Translations under genes and position numbers: made by a program
Assembly (NCBI GenBank): GCA_038230275.1
Contig: JBBRNO010000057.1
Coordinates: 1-35,818, forward strand
DNA length: 35,818 nucleotides
Reading direction: 5' to 3'
DNA from: JANXXV01 sp038230275
GTDB lineage: Bacteria > Acidobacteriota > Terriglobia > Bryobacterales > Bryobacteraceae
Shown here: piece by piece, positions 1 through 8,115 of the stretch
How positions within the stretch are numbered: position 1 is the stretch's first letter
How the letters are laid out: each line of letters starts with the position of its first letter
The notes under the pieces: model-generated
Database searches by the model: none
Told to the model about the DNA's origin: nothing
Seen by the model: the letters and a program-made list of their open reading frames with translations, nothing else

Positions 1-160
1 CCGCGGCACCTTCCACAGTACCGGCGAACTGGAGACCGCAATATACAAATGGCTGGCTACATGGAACGGCAAACCTACCCCATTCGTGTGGAAAGCTTCA
101 GCCAACGTCATTCTCGATAAGGTCCGGCGTTGTAAAGAATTGTCTAAGACGGCAGACTAG
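1..160 (+). CDS. IS630-family transposase, C-terminal end (cut by window edge)
   Basis: The frame beginning at base 2 is open to a TAG at 158-160 and gives 52 residues. The tail has the pattern of the C-terminus of IS630/Tc1-type DDE transposases: a FHSTGELETAI helix, a WLATWN..PTPFVW segment, then ASANVILDKVRRC. In the family this region follows the last catalytic acidic residue, so no catalytic residue is visible here. Whether the element is intact upstream cannot be seen. The stop codon lies one base before the stop of the convergent oxidoreductase gene. There is therefore no room for an IS right end outside that gene, and I recognise no terminal inverted repeat. Confidence 0.8.
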   Translation, partial: RGTFHSTGELETAIYKWLATWNGKPTPFVWKASANVILDKVRRCKELSKTAD

Positions 161-161
161 T

Positions 162-2072
162 TCACGTCGACGAGGGAGGCTCAGTGAGCCACTCCAGGTT
201 CAGATCGTAGAGTTTGGCCATGGTGGGCGTTCCAGCGGCATCCCAGCCCGACATCTCGTAGTAGGTCTGGATCATCGATTGGAACTGCCCGCGGTCAATG
301 ACAGCTCCGGCGTGGCGCCCCGTGCGGATCGGTTCGGTGTAGTAGCGGTCCGGCAGGCGGTCGTCAGCCGCAGTCAGCCCCTCCCGATAGTTGTACCAAC
401 GCATCAGCGCGTTGCGGCGCTCGCCGATCCGCATCAGTTCAAAGCTGCTGAAGTCCCACCCGCAAACCGCCCTGACGGTCTGCGCAATCTGCTCCAAGCG
501 GAGATACCGCGTCGGGGCACACGCGTACAGACAGATTCCAACGCCATCACAAGCGCTCCAGATCAGATTGAGTGCCCGGAAGTTCCGCACTTTCCGCGGA
601 TGCTGTAATCCCATGGGTATGCGATCGAGAATTCCGAGCGTCATGCTGCGATCGAGGGTGTGAGACCAGCCGACCGAAACGTCATAGTCCCAGTCATGCT
701 CGCAAATGTCACCCTGCGGCCCGTTGGCAGCCACCGCGTAGCCCAACGCCAGGTTTGTCTGGCAGCGAGGTTCAATCGCAATGCACTCGACACTTTTCAC
801 GTGCAGCGCCCACGCCTCGCATCCGTTGCCGATTGCGGCTGCCGCTCGCCTCACGCCCTCGGCCAGCGTATCGCCCACCCCTCGACGCGCGGCGATATCC
901 TCCACCAGGCGGCACGCGTTCGCGTCGGCTGCCTCGCCGAAACCAAAACGGCAGCCCAACGTGGATTCGGTGAGCACCTCTCGTTCCGCGCACTCCGCCG
1001 CGAACCCCAGCACGCCTCCTGTTGAGACTGGGTCCAACCCGTGCAGCATGCAGAGCGTGTTCAGATCGAAGTAACTCTCAAGATTGGTCAAGTCCAGATT
1101 GATGGCGAACGCTGCCGGCGTTTCCCAACTGGTTCCACCGGCGCGATCGTCCAAGGTAAACCGGCGCGTGTTAAAACTCTTGATGCAGTCGTTGGCGCAA
1201 CCAGGGCATGGACTTTCCAACCGCAGAAATTCCCCGTAATTCTCCTTGGCAAATGCAGCAGGCGCCTGGTAGATGTGAGCCTGCCCATTGCGGGAGGAGA
1301 CGTAACCGGGATCAACGACAACGTCCACCCAGTGGGAAAAGCCCGGCGGCTGCTTCTGCCAAACGTTCAGCGCGTTGTGAATGAGACCTTCTTCCCGGAA
1401 CAACCGCGCCAGTTCATCGAGGGCAGCTTGATCGGCAACCTCTGGGAAGACGGGGTTCCGGATCACGATCGCCTTGAGGTTCTTGGAGCCCATCACCGCT
1501 CCCATGCCCCCCCGTTGCGTCTGATGAGAACCTCCGCACACGATACCGGCGAAGCGCACCAGTTTCTCTCCACCTCTGCCGATGGCCGCGACACAGGCGT
1601 CCTGTCCGTGCCGTTCTTCCAGCGCTGCCGTCGTCTCCGCCGTGTTTTTGCCCCAAAGGTCGCCGGCCGGTACCACACTGACCGCGCCGCCGTCGATCAG
1701 AATATAGGCCGGTCCGGGCGCTTTGCCGCCAATCACACACGCGTCGTAGCCGGAGCCCTTTAAGGCGCGGGCGAACGGACCTTCGCCGCGGGACTCGAAC
1801 ACACCTCCTGATAAAGGAGACTTGGCAACTACACCGAATCGCGCCAAACCCGTTCCCAGATTGCCGCCGCCAACACCACAGGCGAAGGTGAGAATGTTGT
1901 CTGGTGAAAACGGATCGATGCCGGGAGCGGTGTTCCGAAGCAGGAACCACGTTCCCATGAGCGCGGGTCCGGGATAGAGGCGATAGAACTGATCGGCGGG
2001 CTCTTCGATGCTCATCCCGCCATGAGTGAGGTCTAGGTGGAGAATCTTGCCGTGATAGCCGAAGCGCTTCAT
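162..2072 (-). CDS. Aldehyde ferredoxin oxidoreductase family protein (tungsten/molybdenum bis-pterin enzyme)
   Basis: Family members oxidise aldehydes to acids, passing electrons to ferredoxin through a W- or Mo-bis-pterin and one [4Fe-4S] cluster; they are normally cytoplasmic. The N-terminus YHGKILHLDLT matches the usual start of the family. It is followed by a GEGPFARALKGSGYDA segment and the pterin-binding QRGGMGAVMGSKNLKAI segment. The cluster ligands are visible as CPGCANDC (C306, C309, C313 counted from a longer TTG start at 2123), with a C-terminal CDGVGIC segment supplying the fourth Cys. I chose the ATG at 2072 because family homology begins there. The TTG at 2123 would add 17 unmatched residues, and neither start has a clear Shine-Dalgarno sequence. 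At about 636 residues the length is normal. The physiological aldehyde cannot be told from sequence. A moeB-like gene 9 kb away could serve the cofactor pathway, but this is a loose link. Confidence 0.9.
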   Translation of the reverse strand: MKRFGYHGKILHLDLTHGGMSIEEPADQFYRLYPGPALMGTWFLLRNTAPGIDPFSPDNILTFACGVGGGNLGTGLARFGVVAKSPLSGGVFESRGEGPFARALKGSGYDACVIGGKAPGPAYILIDGGAVSVVPAGDLWGKNTAETTAALEERHGQDACVAAIGRGGEKLVRFAGIVCGGSHQTQRGGMGAVMGSKNLKAIVIRNPVFPEVADQAALDELARLFREEGLIHNALNVWQKQPPGFSHWVDVVVDPGYVSSRNGQAHIYQAPAAFAKENYGEFLRLESPCPGCANDCIKSFNTRRFTLDDRAGGTSWETPAAFAINLDLTNLESYFDLNTLCMLHGLDPVSTGGVLGFAAECAEREVLTESTLGCRFGFGEAADANACRLVEDIAARRGVGDTLAEGVRRAAAAIGNGCEAWALHVKSVECIAIEPRCQTNLALGYAVAANGPQGDICEHDWDYDVSVGWSHTLDRSMTLGILDRIPMGLQHPRKVRNFRALNLIWSACDGVGICLYACAPTRYLRLEQIAQTVRAVCGWDFSSFELMRIGERRNALMRWYNYREGLTAADDRLPDRYYTEPIRTGRHAGAVIDRGQFQSMIQTYYEMSGWDAAGTPTMAKLYDLNLEWLTEPPSST

Positions 2073-2153
2073 GCCGTAGACTGCATTATCATACAGCGCA
2101 GGGGTCTTCGCTAACGGCGTCAAGTCTGGCGGCCTGGGGCACCGCGGGGTCGC

Positions 2154-2169
2154 AGGGGTTATAACCCCT
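2154..2169. promoter_or_regulatory. 16-bp perfect palindrome, candidate operator
   Basis: AGGGGTTATAACCCCT is self-complementary over all 16 bases. It lies 82 bp upstream of the preferred start of the oxidoreductase and contains a TATAAC that could serve as a -10 on either strand. Its form suits a dimeric regulator, but no regulator gene is nearby. A transposon-derived repeat is the alternative. Confidence 0.4.
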
Positions 2170-2220
2170 CACCGGGTCCAGGGGCGGAGCCTCCCGCTCT
2201 TCATCTTCCGCCACGGAAAC

Positions 2221-2237
2221 AATCTGATTATCAGATT
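2221..2237. promoter_or_regulatory. 17-bp perfect palindrome, candidate operator
   Basis: AATCTGATTATCAGATT has two 8-base arms around one central T. It is 52 bp from the first palindrome and unrelated to it in sequence. It sits between the divergent oxidoreductase and the 2459 gene. AT-rich odd palindromes of this size are common as repressor sites; function here is inferred from form only. Confidence 0.4.
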
Positions 2238-2445
2238 TAGTCTTGCCGGCGGAGCTTCCTGATCGACCGTCGGAAACATCAGCAATGCCAGTAGGCGGTT
2301 ACACAAAATCCTTGACACCGCCTTTCTTAATTGCAAGCACAACTTCCGCCAGATCAAAAATCGGAAAACTCAATTTACCGCCAAATCAACAACTTAACAA
2401 AATTTTCCCACCCACCCCACAAACCCCCAGCCTATCCTTCACGCA

Positions 2446-2450
2446 GGAGG
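2446..2450 (+). promoter_or_regulatory. Shine-Dalgarno GGAGG that fixes the start at 2459
   Basis: GGAGG lies 8 bases before the ATG at 2459. The reading frame is open further upstream to 2243, but the 72 extra codons are low-complexity. This site makes 2459 the much better start. Confidence 0.8.
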
Positions 2451-2458
2451 CACTATCC

Positions 2459-3118
2459 ATGTCGTCACGTCAGAAGAGAAAAATCGCGCACACCAACGGA
2501 GCCAAATCCACTGGCCCCAAAACCCCAGCCGGGATCCAGAAATCCGCCCAAAACTCGCTCCGCCACGGCCTCACCGCCAGGACCCTCATCCTCTCCAACG
2601 AATCCCAGACCAAATTCGATAAATTAATGGAAGCCTTCCTGCAAAAATTCCAACCAGCCGACGCCGTTGAACTCGAACTGGTCACCGAAATGGTCGCCGC
2701 TCGCTGGCGTCTCCGCCGCGTCTGGCTCATCCAAACCGCCGCACTCGACCTGCAAATGGACCGCATGGCGGTCGAAATCGCGGAACAATTCACCGTCATC
2801 ACGCAACCCACGCGCCTCAGCCTGGCCTTCACCACATTAGCCAACCAGGAAAAGTCGTTACAACTCCTCCTGCGTTACGAATCCACCTACAGCCGGGCCT
2901 TCGACCGTGCCCTTAAGACTCTGGAAAGAATGCAGAACAACCGCAAAGAATCAACAAGAAAGGAAGAATTACGAAACGAACCAAACCCACCCGCTAGAGG
3001 ACTGCCAACCGAGCCGCGAGCGTCAGCGACCGGTAACGAAATCAACGAAACCACCGTAGTCCTGCATCCACTGCACCAGGATCGCGATCCAAAACCAGGA
3101 CCGGCAGCGCAGCCATAA
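2459..3118 (+). CDS. Conserved hypothetical protein with NGAKSTGPKTPAG-type N-terminus
   Basis: This is a 219-residue soluble protein with no signal peptide or membrane segment. The first 45 residues are basic and carry AHTNGAKSTGPKTPAG followed by SAQNSLRHGL. I recognise this block from many short acidobacterial and other soil-bacterial proteins of unknown function. A helical middle (residues about 50-165, with ELVTEMVAARWRLRRVW) precedes a low-complexity tail rich in E, N, P and T. The coding strand is strikingly poor in G and rich in A and C, with K, N, T, P and Q codons ending in C or A. This is unlike the outer-membrane genes next door and suggests a different origin. The gene stands alone between two minus-strand genes, and no function can be assigned. 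Confidence 0.75.
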   Translation: MSSRQKRKIAHTNGAKSTGPKTPAGIQKSAQNSLRHGLTARTLILSNESQTKFDKLMEAFLQKFQPADAVELELVTEMVAARWRLRRVWLIQTAALDLQMDRMAVEIAEQFTVITQPTRLSLAFTTLANQEKSLQLLLRYESTYSRAFDRALKTLERMQNNRKESTRKEELRNEPNPPARGLPTEPRASATGNEINETTVVLHPLHQDRDPKPGPAAQP

Positions 3119-3173
3119 CCACCGCGCCGGGAAACACCGTTCTTTGACAACCAGGAAGCCACCAACGTGCCCC

Positions 3174-3473
3174 CTAACCTCCCGCCAGTGCCCGTTCTAT
3201 CACCCGTTCCAACTCTTCCTTCCCTAACCCCGTACTAATGAACAACTCCTGCCGCGCCCCTTGGCTCAGCGCAATCGCCTTCCACCCATTCTGCGTTTGC
3301 ACCGTCACCCGCACCTTGATTTCGCCCTTCGCATCGCGCACTGGCCGTATTACTCCCGGAATCACCGAGCGGATCTCCGGATTGGCCGCCAGCAGCCTCT
3401 TTAACAAATCGCGCACGCCATCAATGATGCTGTGCTCAATCTTCAGCTTCCCCTGCGCCGTCCGCAGTTTCAC
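3174..3473 (-). CDS. Small DUF2103-like protein
   Basis: This 99-residue protein starts at GTG 3473, with the GTGA overlapping the tamB stop, so it is translationally coupled as the last gene of the outer-membrane operon. Visible features are a KLKIEHSIIDGVRDLLKRLL helix, SVIPGVIRPVRD, a two-strand segment KVRVTVQTQNGWKAIA, and a C-terminal helix GKEELERVIERALAG. The pattern resembles DUF2103, a small alpha/beta family sometimes described as predicted metal-binding. No cysteines or histidine cluster are present beyond a single His, so metal binding is not supported here. The role is unknown, and the assignment to DUF2103 is from memory of the family pattern. Confidence 0.65.
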   Translation of the reverse strand: MKLRTAQGKLKIEHSIIDGVRDLLKRLLAANPEIRSVIPGVIRPVRDAKGEIKVRVTVQTQNGWKAIALSQGARQELFISTGLGKEELERVIERALAGG

Positions 3474-6400
3474 TTGAACCGCTTCTTATACAGGAAATCG
3501 ATGCCAAACACGCCGTTCTCCTCGCGGATCGCCACCGCCGACCAGTTCCGGTTGATGTCCCACTCGATCTTCACTAACTGCTGGTTCGCCTGCGCCAAAT
3601 TCGTCACATAGGTCAGCGTGATGTCCTTGGAAATCTGCTGCTCCAGCGTCAATCGCGCCTGTGGCACCGCATTCACACCCGACAGCAACGGATCGATCTT
3701 CAACCGGCTCACTCCGAAAAACCGCTGCAGCCTCCCCGAAATCGGCGCCGCTATGGCCTGTCCCAGCAGCGAATTCGTCGACGAAGACAACGCGCTCTGC
3801 TGGCTCACCGTCTGGCTGCTCGCCAGTGACGAATTCGTTCCCGGCGCACGTCCCACCGCCAGCAGCGCGATAATCTCGTTCGATTGCAGCGGCGGGTCTG
3901 ACCGGTACGACAAATTCAGCTTGTTAATCGGTCCGGCGAAGTTGATGTTAACCGTCACGCCTCTCACCTGCGTCTCCAGGTCCATGTCCAGCACCGGCTC
4001 AATCTTCGTCGTATTGTAAAACGCAATGTTCCCGCGGTTGATCGTGTATTTGTTGCCGAAAAACTGCACGTCGCCCTGGTTTACATTAATCTGCCCGGAT
4101 AGCACCGGCCGCACCGCATTCCCGCGAATCCGCAGATCCGCCTCGGCCTGCAAATCGCTGGTCACTGAGGTCATGAACTGCAGATTCGGCACCGTTTCCA
4201 CGTGCAGGTCCAGTTGCAATCCACGCAGGAATTGATTCGGCGTCGTCGGCGTAGAGATCGGAACCGAAGTGGCCAGCAGCAGGCTTCCCAAATCGGCCTT
4301 TGGATTGAACCCGGCCTTCACCACCGTCAGCGTGCCGGCCAGCAGCGCGTGCGTCGATGTTCCCGTCAAACTCACCGTCGCATTGGCAGTCGTACTCACG
4401 CCGTCGCCCCTGTACCTCACGTTGTCCGCCCGGCCCTGGAGCCGGTAAACCACCTCGCCCTTCCCGAATCCCACAAATCCAGTCAGCGCGATGGTGCCGC
4501 CGCCCGTCAGTGCCGACAGCTTGTCTGAGATCGTCGCCCGGTTGCGATCAAAGATCACCGTTCCATTCGCCTGATCGATGCCGTTCGGGAAGTCTTCCAG
4601 ATAAAACGAAGCCTTCTTCAGTTCCAACCGGCCGTTCACCACCGGCTGCTCAAACGAACCCCGGATCGTCGCACTCACCGCCGAGTGCCCGGAGGCAAGC
4701 AGCCCAGGCTGATAATCCTGCAAAATCGCCAGGTTCACGTCTCCGTTCACGCGGAAGTCGTAAGGATTCTTGTCATCCTTCAAATTCAACGTGCCTGTCG
4801 CTTCAATATTGGAATCGCGGCCCACCAGCCTCGCGCTCACCAGGTGGATCCCCTTGCTATCGGCAATTACCACAATCGGCCCGGCATTCCGCAGCGTCAG
4901 ATCCTGCGCCTGCTTCTTTCTCAGGTTCGTTTTCAGTGTGGAGAAAAGTTCCAATTTCGGCAGTTCCATTCGCGCCGTCATCAATTCCGGTTTCAGCGCC
5001 GGCCCGGAAAACGTGAGCTTTCCTTCCACCGATCCATCTACCGGAAACGGGTCTTGGCCCTTGGGCCGGAACAACTCCTGAATTGTTGCCACGGTCATCT
5101 GGGAGAACTCTACCTGTCCGCTCCCGGGATAGTCCCCCGCCAGCGCGAACACCCCGTTGCCTTTCAATATGGACCCGTGCAATTCGCCGGACATCCCCAG
5201 TTGCAGCCTGCCCGACGCGGTCTTCGCGTCCACCACAAAGTTTCCCAACGCCGTGTTGTCGATCACCAAGCCCTGCACCGCAAATTGTCCGTTCAAATTG
5301 TTCAACTGCGGCTTCGCCTTTTCTATCCGTCCGCCACCGGTCAGCCGCAGTGTGAACCGCCCCTTGGTCCCCGGCCGGAAGTCCTGCACCGCCCGCACTT
5401 GCTCCAGCGTGAAGCCGCGCGTACCTATGTCAAATAGAGCAGTGCCATTCTGGAAGTCGTTCGCCGGATGCCGGTACGATCCCGCAATGGACAGCTGCGC
5501 CGCTCCCTGCTCCAGTACCCCGTTCGCAACCTCCAGCGAGTCGTTGGTATAGCGGACTTCCGCGCGCAGCCGGTCATATTTCTCGCCATAAGCCGTTGGC
5601 TTGTCCACCAGTGCTTCCATCACAGCGCGCGGTGCACCATAGGTGCCGCTGACCGCCACCGTTCCGGAAAGCGCTCCGGTCGCCGGCACTGTCTGGCCGG
5701 CATCCTTCAACAGCTTCTCTATCTGCGCGCCCCGCAACCGCAATGTACCGGAGAGAGCACTGGTATCCACCAGCTTCCAGTCCTGCAGACCAACATTGGC
5801 CGACCCGTCCAGAACCAGCGCATCCTGTGTCAGTACGAAGCTCCGCACGCGCAACCCGGTCGGATTTGCCGCCAGTCCTGCAGTCAGCGATTCGAAATTC
5901 TGCCCCTGGCTGCTGAACTTGTTCAGAACGGCATTGCCGCTGATCTCGGCTGCGTCCAGCTTTCCGTCCACCGTCCCTTCGAATCCAGCGCTGCCCCCGG
6001 CATTCAGTGTCACTGGCAGCTTCTTCGGAGCCTGCTCCGATGTCATCGCCAATGCCGGCAGCAGGTCGTTCAAATCCTTCGACTCCAGCTTGACAGCTAA
6101 ATGCTCGCCCAGCGTTCCATTGAAGATTAGCTCCGTCGCCGCCGTCTCTATATGAGACTGTCCCAGGTCCAATCGCTGCGCCTGTTGATCGTACGCTGCC
6201 TCCACATGACCCGAGATGGGAATACCGCCCGCCGCCGGAACCACATCGAACTTCCCGGAACCTTTGAAGTCCCGAGCCCCCTGCACAAACGATCCGGCAA
6301 TCTCCACCGGTCCTGAAGCCATCCCGTTCCACGCCACGCCTTTTACGCCGGCCGTCCGGCTCACTTGCTGCACGGAAATGCCCCTCACCGTGCCCTTGGC

Positions 6401-7474
6401 TGAGTACCGGCGGAAGTCCTTCAATTCTGCCTGCCCCGTAAACTTGCCGCCCAGCGCGGTTACTTCGGTGCCGTGCAGTGTCACCTCTTTCAAGCGCACT
6501 TCTACTGCCGATTTCAATCCAATGTTGTTGATCCGGATACCGCTCTCCTCAATCGCCAGTCCATTGCCGATAACGTTGCCGGCCACCAGCAGGCTGTCCG
6601 CGGCCGTATACGTGAGCTTCCCGGCAAACGACACATGTCCGCCCTTCGGCTCCGTCATGTCCAGCGGCTTGGCCAGTTCGTTCAGGTCCCCTTCCGCCTT
6701 CAAGTCAATCGCAATGCGCGGATCCCGCAGGTTGTCGATCTCGCCGCTGAAGTCCACCGCCGATTTCGGCATGCTCAACCGTCCACTCTCGAAATGCACC
6801 CGGGACTTCTCCAGCACAATCTTGCTTTCCATGTGAAAGCCAAGTGCGATTCTCTTCGCCGATTCGATGCGCAGATCGTCCATCGCCAGCGACCCGTAGT
6901 AGCGCGGCCCCGTCGTGTCATAGCTCAAATCCGAGTGGATGTTCTCGCCCCGAATGTCTATCGGGATGCTCTGATCGCCGAAATGAACCAGCCCCTGCTC
7001 GATGATCAAACGTTTGATCTTCAGACTGAGAATCAATTGAATTGGATCGACCTTGCCGGCGCGCAACAGCTTCGGTTCCGGCAGATTCAATTGCCCGTTT
7101 GCGTCCACCAGGATGTTTACTTTCGGCCGCAGCACCGTGGCGGAGGCCAGATCCACTCGCTTCTCCAGCAGCGAGATGATCTTCAGTCCAACCCGGACCG
7201 AGTCGGCCTGAACCAGTGGCGCCTCCCCGGCCGGCTCCTTCCCATGCAGAACGAACGGAGCCACTTCCGCCGTCAAAGTCTGCCAGTCGAAATGAAATCG
7301 GCCAATCTCCACCCGGCCGCCACTCACCCTCTCCACTTCACTCACAAGGTACACGCGCAATTTGTCTTCCAGCCAGGCGCTAGGCAGAATCGCCAGAATT
7401 GCCAGCGTAGCGATTCCCGCCAACGCGACCAGCGCGCCGAAAACCTTCAGCGAGATTCTCGCCGGACGATTCAT
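3470..7474 (-). CDS. tamB: TamB-like translocation and assembly module protein (DUF490 C-terminus)
   Basis: This is a 1334-residue protein of the AsmA/TamB superfamily, close to the usual TamB length. Members span the periplasm as a long hydrophobic-groove beta structure and act in autotransporter assembly and/or phospholipid transport with an Omp85 partner. An N-terminal signal-anchor is visible (about residues 8-32, ALVALAGIATLAILAIL). It is followed by the usual DWQTLTAEVAPFVLHG segment and more than 900 residues of alternating beta segments with many GxLxLxG-type turns. The last 300 residues carry the TamB C-terminal domain, including LSYRSDPPLQSNEIIALLAVG and a final beta strand GVFGIDFLYKKRFK. 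The start at 7474 overlaps the upstream chaperone stop as ATGA. The upstream Omp85 gene makes a TamA-TamB-type pair likely. Confidence 0.9.
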   Translation of the reverse strand: MNRPARISLKVFGALVALAGIATLAILAILPSAWLEDKLRVYLVSEVERVSGGRVEIGRFHFDWQTLTAEVAPFVLHGKEPAGEAPLVQADSVRVGLKIISLLEKRVDLASATVLRPKVNILVDANGQLNLPEPKLLRAGKVDPIQLILSLKIKRLIIEQGLVHFGDQSIPIDIRGENIHSDLSYDTTGPRYYGSLAMDDLRIESAKRIALGFHMESKIVLEKSRVHFESGRLSMPKSAVDFSGEIDNLRDPRIAIDLKAEGDLNELAKPLDMTEPKGGHVSFAGKLTYTAADSLLVAGNVIGNGLAIEESGIRINNIGLKSAVEVRLKEVTLHGTEVTALGGKFTGQAELKDFRRYSAKGTVRGISVQQVSRTAGVKGVAWNGMASGPVEIAGSFVQGARDFKGSGKFDVVPAAGGIPISGHVEAAYDQQAQRLDLGQSHIETAATELIFNGTLGEHLAVKLESKDLNDLLPALAMTSEQAPKKLPVTLNAGGSAGFEGTVDGKLDAAEISGNAVLNKFSSQGQNFESLTAGLAANPTGLRVRSFVLTQDALVLDGSANVGLQDWKLVDTSALSGTLRLRGAQIEKLLKDAGQTVPATGALSGTVAVSGTYGAPRAVMEALVDKPTAYGEKYDRLRAEVRYTNDSLEVANGVLEQGAAQLSIAGSYRHPANDFQNGTALFDIGTRGFTLEQVRAVQDFRPGTKGRFTLRLTGGGRIEKAKPQLNNLNGQFAVQGLVIDNTALGNFVVDAKTASGRLQLGMSGELHGSILKGNGVFALAGDYPGSGQVEFSQMTVATIQELFRPKGQDPFPVDGSVEGKLTFSGPALKPELMTARMELPKLELFSTLKTNLRKKQAQDLTLRNAGPIVVIADSKGIHLVSARLVGRDSNIEATGTLNLKDDKNPYDFRVNGDVNLAILQDYQPGLLASGHSAVSATIRGSFEQPVVNGRLELKKASFYLEDFPNGIDQANGTVIFDRNRATISDKLSALTGGGTIALTGFVGFGKGEVVYRLQGRADNVRYRGDGVSTTANATVSLTGTSTHALLAGTLTVVKAGFNPKADLGSLLLATSVPISTPTTPNQFLRGLQLDLHVETVPNLQFMTSVTSDLQAEADLRIRGNAVRPVLSGQINVNQGDVQFFGNKYTINRGNIAFYNTTKIEPVLDMDLETQVRGVTVNINFAGPINKLNLSYRSDPPLQSNEIIALLAVGRAPGTNSSLASSQTVSQQSALSSSTNSLLGQAIAAPISGRLQRFFGVSRLKIDPLLSGVNAVPQARLTLEQQISKDITLTYVTNLAQANQQLVKIEWDINRNWSAVAIREENGVFGIDFLYKKRFK

Positions 7475-8115
7475 TTGAATACCTCATTCCGGAAAAGGAT
7501 CTGCGTTTGCGTCCTGGTCTGGCCCAACCATCGGTCCAGGGCGTGGTCGGCCACGTCGGCGGCTACCGCATTCTCCGCCTCAGCCTTGCTCTCTTCAAAT
7601 GCCGGCGGCGTGCCAGTGTGCGTCTTCCGCCATTCCGGAACAAGCTGCTTGTCGTAATACTCGCGAACGTCCGCTTCCGGTACTTGCACTCCCGGACGAA
7701 AGCGCACATCCACAAACGCCAGCAACGTCAGCTGCCATTGCAGTTGTTTCTTCAGCTCGTCTTCGGTAATGCCGTATTCGGCCAGCGCCGCCCCATACGC
7801 CCCTGTATTCGGATATCGTTTCCGTATGCCGTCCAGCAGTGGTTCCACGTTAGGAGCTTCCAGCGACATGTACTTGTTGGCCTGAATCTCCTTGCGGATC
7901 AGAATCTGCTCCACCATCTTTCCCGCCACCACTCGCATGTTCGCTTTGCTGAGATCCGGCGGCTGGCCGTTCTGCACCGCGATCAATCGGATCTGCTGCA
8001 CCAGCTCGGATTCGGTAATTACCGCCGCCCCCACGGTCACCGCAATCCGATCGAGAATCTCGGCATGGGTCAGCGATGCAGCCAACAGCGCCGTCACCGT
8101 GAGGGAGCGGTTCAT
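7471..8115 (-). CDS. SurA-N domain periplasmic chaperone lacking a PPIase domain
   Basis: A 214-residue exported protein. The signal peptide is clear (MNRSLTVTALLAASLTHA, cleavage after about residue 18), followed by ILDRIAVTVGAAVITESEL, the typical opening of SurA/PpiD chaperones. A helical SurA-N region runs to about residue 140, with MVEQILIRKEIQ and YGITEDELKKQLQWQL. A short helical C-terminus then replaces the parvulin domains, so no isomerase active site is present. SurA-family proteins escort outer-membrane proteins to the BAM machine. The ATG overlaps the Omp85 stop by one base (TAATG), and its own stop overlaps tamB as ATGA, which supports co-function with both. Confidence 0.85.
   Translation of the reverse strand: MNRSLTVTALLAASLTHAEILDRIAVTVGAAVITESELVQQIRLIAVQNGQPPDLSKANMRVVAGKMVEQILIRKEIQANKYMSLEAPNVEPLLDGIRKRYPNTGAYGAALAEYGITEDELKKQLQWQLTLLAFVDVRFRPGVQVPEADVREYYDKQLVPEWRKTHTGTPPAFEESKAEAENAVAADVADHALDRWLGQTRTQTQILFRNEVFK

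Larger units (their letters stand above)
2124..2458. other. 335-base intergenic region between divergent genes
   Basis: This stretch separates the minus-strand oxidoreductase (longest possible start 2123) from the plus-strand gene at 2459. No convincing coding frame or RNA gene is seen. It holds two perfect palindromes (2154-2169 and 2221-2237), a GGGTCCAGGGGCGGAGCC segment that looks like a dispersed GC-rich intergenic repeat, and an AT/C-rich leader before 2459. A TTGACA at 2312-2317 has no matching -10. It is the only long gap in the window. Confidence 0.6.

Noticed and set aside
1041..1763. A 240-codon plus-strand frame inside the aldehyde oxidoreductase gene
   Set aside because: It is antisense to conserved coding sequence carrying the cluster and pterin motifs and shows no family pattern.
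2312..2340. Consensus TTGACA as a promoter for the 2459 gene
   Set aside because: No -10-like hexamer occurs 16-18 bases downstream (CAAGCA/AAGCAC).
2243..2458. Upstream extension of the unknown gene to 2243
   Set aside because: The extra 72 codons are low-complexity, and a good GGAGG stands before ATG 2459.
6473..7657. A 394-codon plus-strand open frame opposite tamB and the chaperone gene
   Set aside because: It lies wholly antisense to genes with strong family matches, has a low-complexity composition rich in R, Q and H, and no start signal or recognisable domain; it is a shadow of GC-rich codon use.
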